64,000 bases of DNA from Neocallimastix lanati (nom. inval.). Its lineage: Eukaryota; Neocallimastigomycota; Neocallimastigomycetes; Neocallimastigales; Neocallimastigaceae. The DNA lies in assembly GCA_016946835.1 (NCBI GenBank), contig JACVTC010000001.1, forward strand, positions 3,596,001-3,660,000, written 5' to 3'. The first letter of the stretch is position 1. The number at the start of each line of letters is the position of its first letter. The position numbers and the translations under genes were made by a program. The notes below the pieces were generated by a model. That model did no database searches. It was not told the origin of the DNA and was given only the letters and a program-made list of their open reading frames with translations. Shown one piece after another: positions 1 to 11,900 of the stretch.

Positions 1-4
1 AAAT

Positions 5-54
<50 letters not shown>

Positions 55-115
55 AGATAAAATAAAATAAAATAAAATTAAAATAGATTAAAATAGTTAA
101 ACTGGTAATGCATAA

Positions 116-310
116 TGTAGGGGGAATGTTAAGGTTCACACTTATTTTATGTACATTATGACATTACATAGTGTATACATACATATAATTATATAAAAGA
201 AATAATGTAATTTTATATTTGAAATTGAGGTCTTTTATTTTAATAAAATATAATATAAAATAATAGTTAATTGACTAATAATATTATATATTTATAATTA
301 AGTGTGCTCT
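116..310 (+). repeat. Copia-type polypurine tract and start of a 3' LTR (element enters from the left edge)
   Basis: A purine run (AGGGGGAA, ending at 126) is followed directly by TGTTAAGG, the usual layout of a Ty1/Copia polypurine tract and 3' LTR start. The same AGGGGGAATGTTA junction occurs at 36085-36100, where a matching upstream LTR exists. The right end of this LTR could not be fixed because the sequence fades into AT-rich DNA; the end given is approximate. No coding sequence of the element is visible in bases 1-115, which begin with a long poly-A tract. Confidence 0.45.
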
Positions 311-738
311 AATTTCTTAACAATAATAAAATTAAAATCATGATAATAAATAAAATTAGAAAAATGGAATTAAATTGAAAATAATAAATTTTAATAATCG
401 TAGTTAATTTTAACATAAAAAGAATTTTTTTTTTTTTTTATAAATTTAGATATATAATTTAAAGTAATATAGTGAACTCTTATATATAAAAATATAGTCT
501 GTGTAAGATCTGATTTTGGTTTAATATAATATTAACTTGTAACATTAGTATTAGTAGAAACCCTTTTTTCTGTTTATCAGGAAGAGATGGTTTCCATGAA
601 AGAGAAATAATATCAAAAAAAAAATATATATATATATATTGGGATTAAATATTTAAAAAAAAAATTAATTAAAAATATTTATAATTATTATATATTTCAT
701 ATTAAGCTTTTTTTATTTTATTTTTTTATTTTTATTTC

Positions 739-771
<33 letters not shown>

Positions 772-1325
772 CTTTCTTTTTTTTTTTTTTTTTTGATTAT
801 TATTAAATAAAATAAAATAAATTTTTTTTAATTCATTAGGTTTATTTTTTATTTTTAATTTTATTTTATTTTTTTTCTTTTTAAATTTATTTCAATGTTT
901 TTAAAGTTTTTATAAATTATTAAATTGAAAAATGATGACCAATTTGGAATATTTAGAAGTTTAAAAGTTATTTAATATATTTTAAGAATTAAAATTATAA
1001 AAATTAAAAAAAAAAAAAAGAAAAAAAAGAAAAGAAAATTAAAAATAAAATACAATTTTTATTTTATTTTATAATAATCAAAATAAAATAAAATTAGAAA
1101 AAAAAAATTTAAAATCATAATAATAAATAAAATTAGAAAAATGGTAAAATATACATAAAATAAATTAAGAATAAAAATTATCATGTAATTTATTAAAACA
1201 TATTTAATGAAATTAATAAAGTTGAATAAGAAATTATATATAAATAATATATAAATAAATAAAAATAAAAAAATATAATAAAAATAATAAAAATAACAAA
1301 AAATAAAAAAAAAAAAAAAAAAAAA
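311..1325. other. AT-rich spacer, no gene seen
   Basis: Homopolymer runs, TA dinucleotide tracts and short A/T-only words, without a credible coding segment on either strand. A run of more than 20 A residues ends immediately before the ATG at 1326. Confidence 0.6.
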
Positions 1326-1982
1326 ATGAGATTTACAAAAACTTATAATGATGATCCACTTTCATCACCAAAAAATGATATTGTATGTGTGGAACCAAGG
1401 TTTGTTTTAAGACAACCGGTAACCTTAATTTTAAAAGAAAAATTATTTAGTTTTTCAGGAGATGATTTCTCAATTAAAGATATAAATGATGTAGTCTATT
1501 TTAAATGTAAAGGAAAAGCATTCAATCTTAGAGATAAAAAGATACTCTATGATTTATATCAGAAACCAATTCTTAATATACAAAATAAAATCTTAAGTTT
1601 AAAGAGATATATGAAAATATATGAAGGAGATCAATCTGAAAAACAACTTGCCTCTATTAGTAAAAAGAGTTTTATAAGTATTAAAAAACATGTTATTGAA
1701 TTTTATAATCAGGTAACAAATAAGACGGAATATCTCGAAATGAAATGTGACTTTTTCGGTTATTCTTGCGCTATATTTTATGGTAAAGAAAAGGAAGGGG
1801 CCCCATTAATTGCTAAGGTATCAAAAAAAATTAATGCTAAACTTTTATTAACTTCTCAAGAAGATTATTACTGTCAAGTGGCTGCTGGTGTTGATATAGC
1901 TTTTATGACTGCATTAGCAATATGTTTTGATGAATACAAAAATGAAGGTGATGATAATAGTGTTACAATAAAACTCTTATAA
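1326..1982 (+). CDS. LURP-one-related (LOR)/tubby C-terminal-like protein
   Basis: Single exon of 218 codons. The sequence follows the LOR/tubby-like beta-barrel family from end to end: an opening strand with ILKEKLFSFSGDDFSIKD (residues about 35-52), a strand ending in GKAFNLRDKK, a K-x-L-S-L-K-R-Y strand followed by the IYEGD turn (near residues 88-101), a central LEMKCDFFGYSCAIF strand, and the closing PLIAKVSKK plus YCQVAAGVDIAFMTALAICFDE helix typical of the last third of this fold. Length is close to the usual size of about 200 residues for a stand-alone LOR protein. The family is known from plant defence genes and related phospholipid-scramblase folds; its function in fungi is not established, so no reaction is assigned. 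The start is the only in-frame ATG near a clear drop in AT content. No signal peptide or membrane span is seen. Confidence 0.75.
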   Translation: MRFTKTYNDDPLSSPKNDIVCVEPRFVLRQPVTLILKEKLFSFSGDDFSIKDINDVVYFKCKGKAFNLRDKKILYDLYQKPILNIQNKILSLKRYMKIYEGDQSEKQLASISKKSFISIKKHVIEFYNQVTNKTEYLEMKCDFFGYSCAIFYGKEKEGAPLIAKVSKKINAKLLLTSQEDYYCQVAAGVDIAFMTALAICFDEYKNEGDDNSVTIKLL

Positions 1983-4620
1983 CTATTTAATCTAATGTCT
2001 CTTTAAAAAAAATGAAGATTCTAAATAATGTTTATTATTTTTATATTAAAATTTATATATAACAAATATATATATATAATAGAATCATTTTTTAATAGTT
2101 AAATAAAGTTATATAAAAAAAGAAGTTATTTTTTATATATATATTTATATATTTGTATTAATAATATTATTTATTATTTATTACTATTATTAAAGAAAAA
2201 AAAATTTTTTTTTAATTAATAGCAAAATTAAAAAATAAAAAAAAAAAAAAAATTAAAAAATTAAAAAATAATTACAGTAATTTTCTTTTTTTTTTTTTTT
2301 CTTTTTTTTTTAATATTTAATTATATACACATTAAGATGAAATAAAATAAAATTAAGCTATTTATAATTAAGTTTAATGTAGAAAATAATAGTTGTAGAA
2401 AAAAAAAGCCATTTATATGTATAATTTATTCATTATAAGCTATAAAAATATAATAGACTTGTATCGAGTTATAAATTTTAGCATATTAAATAAATATAAA
2501 GTATAATTTTTTTTATTAGCATATTATATATAAATAATATTTTTATAAAAGTAAAATTTTTTTTATTAGGTACTAATTCATTTATTTATTTATTTATTAA
2601 AAAAAAATCACATATGAAGTTAACAATATTTTAACAATAATTCATATTGTATGCTTACAAACTGAAGTCTCTTAACAATTAAAAAAAAAAAAAAAAATTA
2701 TTATTTCTTGATTATTTCAATAATAACATACAAGAAATATTTTCTTTTGTTAATAGTAAATCATATTATACTACCAAAAAAAAAAAAAAGGAAAAGAAAA
2801 AGTAAATTAATATAAAGTAAAAGCGCATAATTACTATTGAGAAAAGTAATATCTATCTCATAATAGTATTCTACTTTTTTTTTTTTTTTTTTTTTTATAA
2901 CAAATTTACTCAAGATACTATTAATTTAAATTAAATTTACTACATAACGAACATTATAAATATACATAAATTATATAATTCGTTTAAAATTTTTATTATA
3001 TTATTAATTATATACTGTAACAATAATTCTAATACTAATTCGAATAGATTTTTATTTAACTATTTTAAATTACTATTTTTAAAATTATAAATTATCTAAA
3101 ATAATATTCCTATATTTTATGAATATTCTATATAAAAAAATATGATAATAAAATGAAATTACAAAACAATATTTACTTTTTTTTTTTTTAAAAAAAAAAA
3201 ATAATTTTAATAAAAAATAAAAAATAAAATTTTTTTTTTTTTTAAAAAAGAAAAAAAAAAAACTCTTTTTAACCTATACCTGATTTAGTAAAAATTTTTA
3301 TGTAAAAAATTTATGAAAAAATCTAATTTATTATAATTTATTACTTATTTATTATTATTTTTTAATAAAAAAAAAATAAAAAAATAGGTTTATTATTTTT
3401 TATTATTTATTTATTATTTATTCTTTATTATTTTTTAATAATAAAAAAAAATAATAAAAAATAAGTAGTACAAACTGATAATCAAAGTTTAGATGAATGA
3501 AATTATAAAAAAAAAAAAAAAAATTATTAGTAATTAAAGTTTTTTTTAAATTTTTCACAAAAAAAAAGTTGAAATAATTAATAGAATTAATAGAATTATA
3601 GAATTTATTTCTTTTCCTATTTTTTTTTTTTAAAAAAAGATTATTATTTATAATTTATTATTTATTATTTATTATTCAATTATTATTTATTATTTATTAT
3701 TTATTTCTTATTTAATTATTTCTTATTTCATATTTCTTATTTCTTTTTTATTATTTATTATTTATTGTTTATTATTTATTATTTATTTTATATTAACATT
3801 AATAGGTATCATAAATAACTTATCTGAAATAATATATGTTAACCTCTAAGCAAAAAAAAAACAAAAACAAAAACAAAAAAGATAAAAATAATAATGTTCT
3901 TTCTATATATTTTAAAAAAAAAGGCTTATAATGTTATTTATATATATATATATTAAAATAAAGGTTAATGTTTTTAGATAAACGTATTTCATTATATTAT
4001 TAATAGTTCTGTTTTTTTTTTAACAAAAAGAAATAATATTTCTATCTCTTTTAACTGATTAAAAAAAAAATTTTTTTTAGGTCTACTACCTCTATAAAAA
4101 ATGAATTATTGGATAAATGTATTTCATTATATTATCAATAGTTTTATTTTCTTTCAAATGAAATATTATTTCTGATTCTTTTAAATGATTAAAAAATAAA
4201 AATATTTTTTTTTATGACTATTCTCTCTGAGAATAAATTGATTAAGTTAAATGAAACAAACAAACAAAAAAAAAAAAAAAAAAAAAAAAAAATAAATAAT
4301 TAAATAATTAAATAATAATAAAATATACATTAATATATATATAAAACTTTTATATTATATTCTATATTAAATATTTTCTTATTAATAAAATATCTTTTAT
4401 TTTTTTATTTTATTTTTTTTTTTAATTATTTATTATTATTATTGTTATTATTGTTATTATTATTATTACCTTTATTATATTACTATTTTTTTAATAATAT
4501 TATTCAAAATATTATTATAAAATAATGAAATAATAAATATTTTTCTTTAATTAAAAATATAAAGTTCAATTTTCTTACTTAAGAAAATTAATAATATTAT
4601 TATTTTCACCAGTGTTTTTT

Positions 4621-4667
<47 letters not shown>

Positions 4668-5137
4668 TTTTTATTATTATTTTTATTATTTTTTTTTATT
4701 ATTTTTTTATTTTTATTTTTTATTATTTTTTATTTGCTTGTTATATATTACTATTTTTGTTCTATTTTATTTTATTTTATTATTTTGTATTATTTTTTTT
4801 ATTCGGTTAATTTTATTTTTATTTATTTATTTATAAATTATAATTTGTTTATTTTAAAGTATATTTTTACTTAATATATAATTTAATTATTTTTATTAAT
4901 ATTGATTATATTTCTTAAAAATTATATAAATTAATATTTAACTATTATAAATATTAATTTTTAGCGTTAGATTTTACTTATAGTAAAACTTAAATTATAT
5001 AAGAAAATATTAAAAAAGAAAACGAAGATCTATCTATATAGTTTGTCTTTTTTTTTTTAAAAAAAAAAAGAATAGTTAATGGTAACATTATTTATGGTTT
5101 TGCTTACGTTACTATATATTTTATTTTAATTATACTT
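1983..5137. other. AT-rich intergenic region with low-complexity repeats
   Basis: No supportable gene. It holds TTATTTATTA-type runs at 3640-3790, an imperfect direct repeat near 3977-4245 (listed separately), a (TTATTG)-like run near 4438 and a long poly-T tract around 4620-4665. The phenylalanine-rich open frame through that poly-T is a by-product of base composition. Confidence 0.6.
3977..4245. repeat. Two-copy imperfect direct repeat, period about 135 bp
   Basis: GATAAACGTATTTCATTATA at 3977 recurs as GATAAATGTATTTCATTATA at 4112, and the following sequence (AATAG then T-rich then GAAATAAT/GAAATATTATTTCT then CTTTTAA(C/A)TGATTAAAAAA) stays alignable over roughly 130 bp with indels. No coding potential is seen. 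Confidence 0.6.
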
Positions 5138-5689
5138 CTATTTTGGGAATGGCATTCTGTATGAAGGATCTGAATAATATTGACCACCACCATTAACGAA
5201 GCTTGTATCATATCTATCTCTTCTTGGAGGAACTACTGGACCATTCGCATTATTTGGTGCAGGTGGGTAACTATTGTTTCTATTATAAGCTAGTTGTGGC
5301 ATTGGTCTTTGGTAATTTTGATTTGGATAGTAATTTGGATTAAATCCTGGTGATTGTGATGCAAATTGTGGTGATCCATATTGTGGTGGTGCACCATATT
5401 GAGGACCATTATTGAAAGGTCGCATTGGTGATTGATTAAATTGTGGATTATTATAATTTGGTTGATTAAAACGAGGTTGATTATATTGTTGATAACCTTG
5501 ATTCATAGGTGGTCGATTGATTCCTTGAGGTGGTACTGAATTCATTGGTGGTGGATTCATTCTTCTTGGTGGTATATTAGTTCTTTTTGGTGGAATTTCA
5601 GCTTCTTCTTCTGGGTGGTATAATGGTGTACCAGTTGGAGGGGGTGGAGTATAACCATCATTTAATTTGCTCTTGTAATTCTTTACCAT
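5138..5689 (-). CDS. Proline-, asparagine- and glutamine-rich low-complexity protein
   Basis: 183 codons on the minus strand. The N-terminus is short and charged (MVKNYKSKLNDGYTPPPP), then PxxP-type segments with basic residues (IPPKRTNIPPRRMNPPP, about residues 32-48), then a long N/Q/P/Y/G-rich tract (about 58-150), then another basic proline motif (VVPPRRDRYD) and a short tail. PPKR/PPRR motifs resemble SH3-domain ligands, and the N/Q/Y-rich tract resembles intrinsically disordered scaffold or coat-type proteins; neither role is shown. No signal peptide, membrane span or catalytic motif is visible. Base composition is clearly richer in G and C than its flanks, which supports real coding. 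An AG lies just before the ATG, so it could also be the last exon of a longer gene, but I found no upstream exon. Confidence 0.6.
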   Translation of the reverse strand: MVKNYKSKLNDGYTPPPPTGTPLYHPEEEAEIPPKRTNIPPRRMNPPPMNSVPPQGINRPPMNQGYQQYNQPRFNQPNYNNPQFNQSPMRPFNNGPQYGAPPQYGSPQFASQSPGFNPNYYPNQNYQRPMPQLAYNRNNSYPPAPNNANGPVVPPRRDRYDTSFVNGGGQYYSDPSYRMPFPK

Positions 5690-7237
5690 TTTCTAATTTA
5701 AAATATTTATAAGCTATTTTTATGAATATTATTAAATAAATAAATAAAATACAAATTATTAATAAATTTTTAAATAAAATTTTTGTTTTAATAATTATTT
5801 AAAAGTAAATAAATAATTAAAAATATTTATATTATAGGTTTATATATATTTTTTTCATTTTTAAAACTATTATTAAAATTTTAAAAAAATATAATAGTAT
5901 AATAAATTTATTATAAAGTTTTTTTATTTATTTTGCGATATTGTATTCCTAAAACAATGAAAACATTGTTTTCTATTTCTAAAACTGTATTTATTATTAT
6001 TTTTGTATATTTATAACCTTATATATTTTTATTTGACCGTTTTACTTTTAAGTTTTTTATTTATTATTATTATTATTTTTTTTATTTTGTATTTTATTCT
6101 TTTATTTTCGAAGCTTATATATTTGATGAATATTACTATTTTCACCGTTATATTTCTTATTTCGAAAACTACAATAATCTTTTATTTATTTATTTTATTT
6201 TTCTTTTGTTTTGTTTTATTTAGATTATTATACCGTAATTCATAAATTATATTTATATTTTTATGATTTTAAATTTGTTCTAAATTATTAATAATCTGTA
6301 ATTAATTATTTTTCTTTTGTTTTGTTTTATTTAGATTATTATACCGTAATTCATAAATTATATTTATATTTTTATGATTTTATATTTGTTCTAAAATATT
6401 AATAATCTGTAATTAATTATTTTTCTTTTGTTTTGTTTTATTTAGATTATTATACCGTAATTTATAAATTATATTTATATTTTTATGATTTTAAATTTGT
6501 TCTAAAATATTAATATTCTGTTATTAATTATGTTACATTTTTGATTTTCCTGATTTTGAATTTATGAATTATTTTTATTAACATGCAACTTTATATCCTT
6601 TATATATACATATATGAACATTTATATATTTATATAATTTTGATTTCATTGAAAATTATATAATAGTATTTATATTTTATAATTTTCTTTAATATAAATC
6701 ATATATTATATTTCCTTTACCTTTTTTTATTTTTCTTTTCTTTGTAAAAATTTATATTTATATAATTTATTTTTACTTTTTGAATCTATATTATTAATAT
6801 TATTTTATTTCATTTCTATTAATTCTTTTAATTATATAGTATTTTTTTTAAGTTCATTTTAAATTTTGTTTAAAAAAATTGAAATAAATTACTGTTTCAT
6901 ATATTGATATTTTAGAAATATTAAATATGAAATTTATAGTTGAATTATTATTATTGTTTTATACATATTTATAAACCATTGAAATTAATGTTAACACTTT
7001 AATTATTAATAATCAGGAAAAAATAAAAATAATATTTTTAAAATTTTTGGAATTAATCAAGGAAAGGGAAAAAAATATCATTTTTAAATTATATTCTTAC
7101 TTTTTAGGTTTATCTTTTTTTTTTTTTTTTTTTACTTTATTCATTTCATGGAATTCATTATCATTTAAATATTGTTCATTATTTATTTATTTATTTATTA
7201 TTGAATTATTAATAAATTATTCCATTATTATTTAATC
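5690..7237. other. AT-rich intergenic region containing a three-copy tandem repeat
   Basis: Apart from the tandem repeat at 6201-6533 I see no gene. Open frames here are leucine/isoleucine/phenylalanine-rich products of T-rich sequence. Confidence 0.55.
6201..6533. repeat. 111-bp tandem repeat, three copies
   Basis: The word TTCTTTTGTTTTGTTTTATT begins at 6201, 6312 and 6423, exactly 111 bp apart. Each copy continues through ATTATACCGTAATT, TATTTTTATGATTTTA and TTTGTTCTAAA. The third copy diverges near its end. Copies differ at only a few positions by eye, so the array is young. Confidence 0.9.
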
Positions 7238-7530
7238 TTTTCCTACTTCTATTATAATTTCTTTTAATAATATCATTTTCCAATTCCATATTTAATGGTC
7301 ATTTTCATCTTCATTATTTTCATTATATGGATTGTTATATATATTTGTCTCTCTGTCTTCATTTATATTACAATAAAGTTTTGATCTATTTGGCAAAAAA
7401 TCTTATTAATTTCTTCATAAAGTACATGATTTAATTGGTATTTTCAATATGAATATTATAATATGATTCTGGTTCATAACATAATAACATAATAATGATA
7501 TATTATTAGAATCACATGTAATTTTTTTGT
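7238..7530 (-). pseudogene. Decayed copy of the LRR-receptor terminal exon
   Basis: This stretch aligns along its length with about 17470-17765 in the final exon of the LRR receptor gene. Shared blocks include CATTATATGGAT, ATTTATATTACAATAA, GTTTTGATCTATTTGG, AATTTCTTCATAA and CATAATAATGATATATTATTA. On the minus strand it corresponds to the C-cap cysteine region and the start of the linker. Indels such as an extra A before GTACATG and a duplicated ATAACATA unit break the frame. It has the same orientation as the intact gene and lies about 9.4 kb downstream of it, or about 2 kb once the Gypsy insertion is discounted. It probably marks a lost tandem duplicate of the receptor. No companion LRR exons were recognised beside it. 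Confidence 0.8.
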
Positions 7531-7551
7531 GGTTTTTTCATTTTTAACAAA

Positions 7552-7680
7552 ATGATTGAGAATCGCAATAAGGAAATTGAAAAACTACATAGACTGTTAA
7601 GAAAGAAAAGTAAGAAATAGAATTGGATATGGCTTTCTGGCTTTCTGCTTTATGCGTCCTATGAATGAATAAGAATCTCA
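7552..7680 (+). pseudogene. Possible Gypsy integrase scrap
   Basis: Plus-strand translation gives MIENRNKEIEKLHRLLRKK, close to VENRNREIGKQLRNF just after the integrase catalytic glutamate in the intact element of this window. About 60 bases later, after a frame change, FLAFCFMRPMNE resembles the PLALWAIRTS segment that follows in integrases. Stops and frame breaks show decay. The fragment is short, so the call rests on two short matches in the right order. Confidence 0.45.
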
Positions 7681-8200
7681 ATAACCTAAATATTTTTTTT
7701 TTTTTTTTTTTTAGAATTATCTACTGACTTTCCAATGACCAGTCTCAAGAGTAGTTTGGGAAGAGCAGTCCACCCATGAAAAAAAAAAAATTTTTTATTA
7801 ATCCTTACCACCATTGGAATACTTTGAAGTCGTTCTTAACATTAAAAAAAAAAACTAATAAATATTGGGCCACAATTTGAGCTAATTTAAATCAACAAAA
7901 AAAAAAATATTAAATTAAAGTAGACAATTGAGTGGATCTATTAAAGGCTAGAAATTTTAGTAGAAAAAATTTTTTGAAATTTACTTTATTAAGTCATTAC
8001 ATATAAATAAATAAATAAATAAAAAAATAAATATATATATATAAAAAAATAAAAAAAAAAAAAACATTTTAATATGAATTATGCTAATTGAATCAAATTC
8101 AGGTATTATAACTTGACCTTAATTTACACCTGAAAAATAATAAATAATATGAGATAATATTCATTCTGAAAGAAAGTTAAATTTTTTTGGCGTGACCTCT
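7681..8200. other. Mixed-composition spacer left of the Gypsy element
   Basis: Some stretches are less AT-rich than intergenic DNA (for example 7720-7780 and 8170-8200), suggesting old transposon sequence. The right flank of the Gypsy insertion carries a LINE-like motif, so this could be the other half of the interrupted LINE, but I could not identify a motif here. Confidence 0.4.
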
Positions 8201-8204
8201 TGGA

Positions 8205-8588
8205 TGATATGCGGGACTTTTATGTACAATAATTTATAAGCAGTGGGTTTTAAATAATGGTAGTTTAGTAAATTTTATTAATAAAATTATAATATTCGTA
8301 CAATTAAATAATAATTCTAATTCCTAAAATTTTACAAGAGAGTTCTCTATTTCTAATATAAATAATTTAATTTATAAGAAATAGGTAATATATTAAATAT
8401 ATATTCTAATATATAGAACTATATAAATTTTATATGAAATAAAGTATTATAATTATTATTATAATTATAATAATATATATTGAAATAAAATAAAATAAAA
8501 TAATTATTATCAAAAAGATATAAATTTAATATTTAATAATTATTATTAAATATACAAATATGTTACTACACATATTTGTTTTAGATCA
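8205..8588 (-). repeat. 3' LTR of the Gypsy element
   Basis: 384 bp, identical by eye to 15141-15524. Read on the minus strand it begins TGATCTAAAACAAATATG and ends CATATCA. The sequence just inside it (8589-8615) reads AGCGTGGGCAATTT on the minus strand. This is only a short purine stretch, so the polypurine tract is weak or unusual. Confidence 0.95.
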
Positions 8589-8899
8589 AAATTGCCCACG
8601 CTAAGATAGCAATTTATATATGAAATTAAGTATAGTTCTCTATACGAGAAGAATACTTAATTGAAGATAAAATTGACTATTAACAAAATAATAATTTTTA
8701 TAAGATAATTATATTGTAGAATATTATTTCATTTTTAAAGAAAATTTAATATTTACTATGTTAGTTATTAAAATATTCATTAATATAATTTGAATATCTC
8801 AAATACAAAATTTATAAAAATTATGATAAATTTATAATTTAAATTTTGATTCAATTTTTAAAAAAAAAAAAATTTGTTATTAAATTTTTGTTAATAATA

Positions 8900-8984
<85 letters not shown>

Positions 8985-8990
8985 ATAATA
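8589..8990 (-). other. 3' untranslated segment of the Gypsy element
   Basis: Lies between the gag-pol stop and the 3' LTR. On the minus strand a run of about 50 A residues (8929-8980) follows the stop codon within about a dozen bases, then a TA tract, then AT-rich DNA. No second reading frame such as an envelope gene is present. Confidence 0.7.
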
Positions 8991-11900
8991 TTATTCTCTA
9001 TAAGGTAGAATATTTTTGATGTGTACATTCCTCTTTAATATAATTCCAGTTTTATCTTCTTGTAATTTAACAGTATTCCAAGTGATTTCTTTGATTGTAT
9101 AGGGTCCAATATAATAAGGGTCCAATTTATGTCTTTGAAACATTCTTATTTTTACTTTATCACCGATTTTGTATTCATGAATCTTTTCCATACTTTTCTT
9201 TGCTTCTCTTCTTGTCTTCCAATAGTTAATTGTCCCAAACTTTTTATTGGCTGCATCTTTAATCCATTTTGTATGTTCTATTAATCTTTCTAATAATAAT
9301 TCTTCAATTGGTTGCTCAATGGATTCTCCTAATGAACAAAGTATATTGATTTCATTTGGGAGTATATCTTCACGTCCATATAATAATTCAAAACTTGAAT
9401 ATCCACTAACAGAAGATTTTGAAGTCCTGATAGCCCATAAAGCTAAAGGTAGTAAGGTATCCCAATCATTATTTTTACCAGCAAAATTCCTAAGTTGTTT
9501 TCCAATCTCTCTATTTCTATTTTCGACCAAGCCATTAGAAGCAGGATGGTAACGAACAACAAAATGAATATATACACCATAAAGATCTAAGAATATTTTG
9601 GTGAAATCACTATTCAACTGGGTTCCATTATCCATATTAATTATTTGTGGTAACCCATGTCTACTAAAAACATTAATTAAAAAGGTGATAACATCTTGAG
9701 AAGTAATTGTTTGAGAGGCTTCAGCTTCAACCCATAAAGTAAAATAATCTACACAAACTATAATATACTTATTACCTTTGGATGTAGTTTTTAAAGGTCC
9801 AATAATATCCAATCCTAATCTGACAAAAGGAGCCTCTACAGGAGTTCTAAATTGTTCAACTAAATTGGGAGAAGGTTCCGATCTGTTTAATTGGCATATT
9901 TTACAAATTGAAATATACTTCTTTATATCCAAAATCATATTTTTCCAATAAAAATTTTGTTTTATTCTATCATATGTCTTTTGTAGGCCTTCATGGCCGA
10001 TCCTATGGGCCATTCCGATAATTTTTATTTTTTCCAAATAATCATCTATTACTAGTCTAAGTTTACCTCTATCTTTAATATATGTTTTATCATTAATAGT
10101 GATAATCCTCTCTGTCAAAAACTTTTTCATAAATTCTGAAATATATTTTTCATTTTCAATTTCATCAATAAATTCTCTGGGAGTATCCTCTTCGTTATTA
10201 TTATTAATTATTATATTATTATTATCAACTATACCATTTCCACCATTTTCGCTTCTATTACCTTCATCATCAATATTATTTTCATTGTTTTCTTTTACGT
10301 TACCTTCAGTATTACTATTATTATCGTTTACCAAAGCATTAGTAGTAATAATATCTTTCCTTTTTATACGAGAAAGTGCATCAGCTAATATATTTGCTCT
10401 CCCGGGTTGATAAACAACGTCAACTTGTAACTGACTAAATAAAAGACACCAACGAGCATGTTTACTTGTATTTGGTTCATTGTTTTTAATTATAGGAACT
10501 AAAGGTTGATGATCTGTGTAAAGAATAGTCCGAAAAGGGTTTCCAAGAATATAGGGTTTAAACTTATTAATGCAGTAGTAAGCTGCAGTTCCTTCCAATT
10601 CAGTAATAGAGTAATTATGTTCAGATTTACTTAAAGAACGACTAATATAAAATACTGGGTGTTCTATTTTATCTTCATATAGTTGTAATAATACTCCACC
10701 TATCCCTAGATAGCTAGCATCTGTACGAATAATAAAGGGTTTATCAAAACGTGGATAACATAAGATAGGTGCGTTACAAAGAGAATTCTTCATATTATCA
10801 AAACTAATAGTTTGTTCTTTAGTCCAAATAAAAGGTGAGTTTTTCCTTAAAAGTTTACGTAGGGGTTCAGAAATAGAAGCATAGTTTTCAATAAAATTTC
10901 TGTAATATCCAACCATTCCAAGAAAAGAACGTAATTCAGAAATATTGGTAGGAATATCTAAATTCTTGATTGCATCTACTTTTCTTTCTATGGGTAATAA
11001 CCCCTTATTTGAAATCTTGTGTCCCAACGCTTCAACTTCGTAAACACAGAAATGACACTTTTCAATATTCATTTTTAATTTATTATTTCTAAGAATTTCA
11101 AAAACATTTGTTAAATCTATTAGATGTTGTTCAATGGATGGTGAATATACAATAATATCATCCAAATATATTTGAACACATTTATTTATTAAGTCAAAGA
11201 ATATACGATTCATTTCTCTCTGGAAGGTAGCAGGAGCATTGGTCAAACCAAAAGGCATTACCTTAAAGTAATAATTTCCAAACTTAGTAGTAAATGAAGT
11301 AAGTTCTTGATCATCCTTAAACATAGGTATCTGGTGATACCCACTAAACAGATCCAAAGTTGAAAAAATATAAGCATCTTTTAGAGCATCAAAAATTTCT
11401 TGTATTATCGGGATTGCATAGGCATCCTTTTTAGTGATATTATTTAATAATCTATAATCTATACATAATCTCCAACGACCGTTTTTCTTAGGTACTAATA
11501 CAATAGGTGACGACCATGGTGAATGAGATGGTACAATGAGTCCTTTATCTATTAATTTCTTTAATTCTATTTTTAAAGCTTCTAATTGAATTTGAGAAAT
11601 TCTATAAGCTTTTTGTTTAATAGGTTTACTACCTGCAATTAGTTCAATATGGTGAGGTAGTAATTCTGAAGGTTCCAAATCATCACTGGAAACGGCTATA
11701 ACATCTGTATAAGAATTTAATATTTTTTTGAATTCTGCCTTAAAATCCAAATCTTTGATATCCATATTATCAATTAATACTTCAAGAATTTTATTTTTAT
11801 CAACATTCTCATTAATACTATTAATATTATTAATTATTGTAGAAGGTGGATTTTCTATTATATAACAAAACATAGCTTGAGATTGAAAAATTTGAACGTC

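Noticed and set aside
4612-4836. Poly-phenylalanine open frame
   Set aside because: Runs through a poly-T tract with no protein-like composition.
9247-9552. Plus-strand frames inside the Gypsy element (also 10099-10410, 12694-12945, 13540-13737)
   Set aside because: Antisense shadows of the gag-pol frame.
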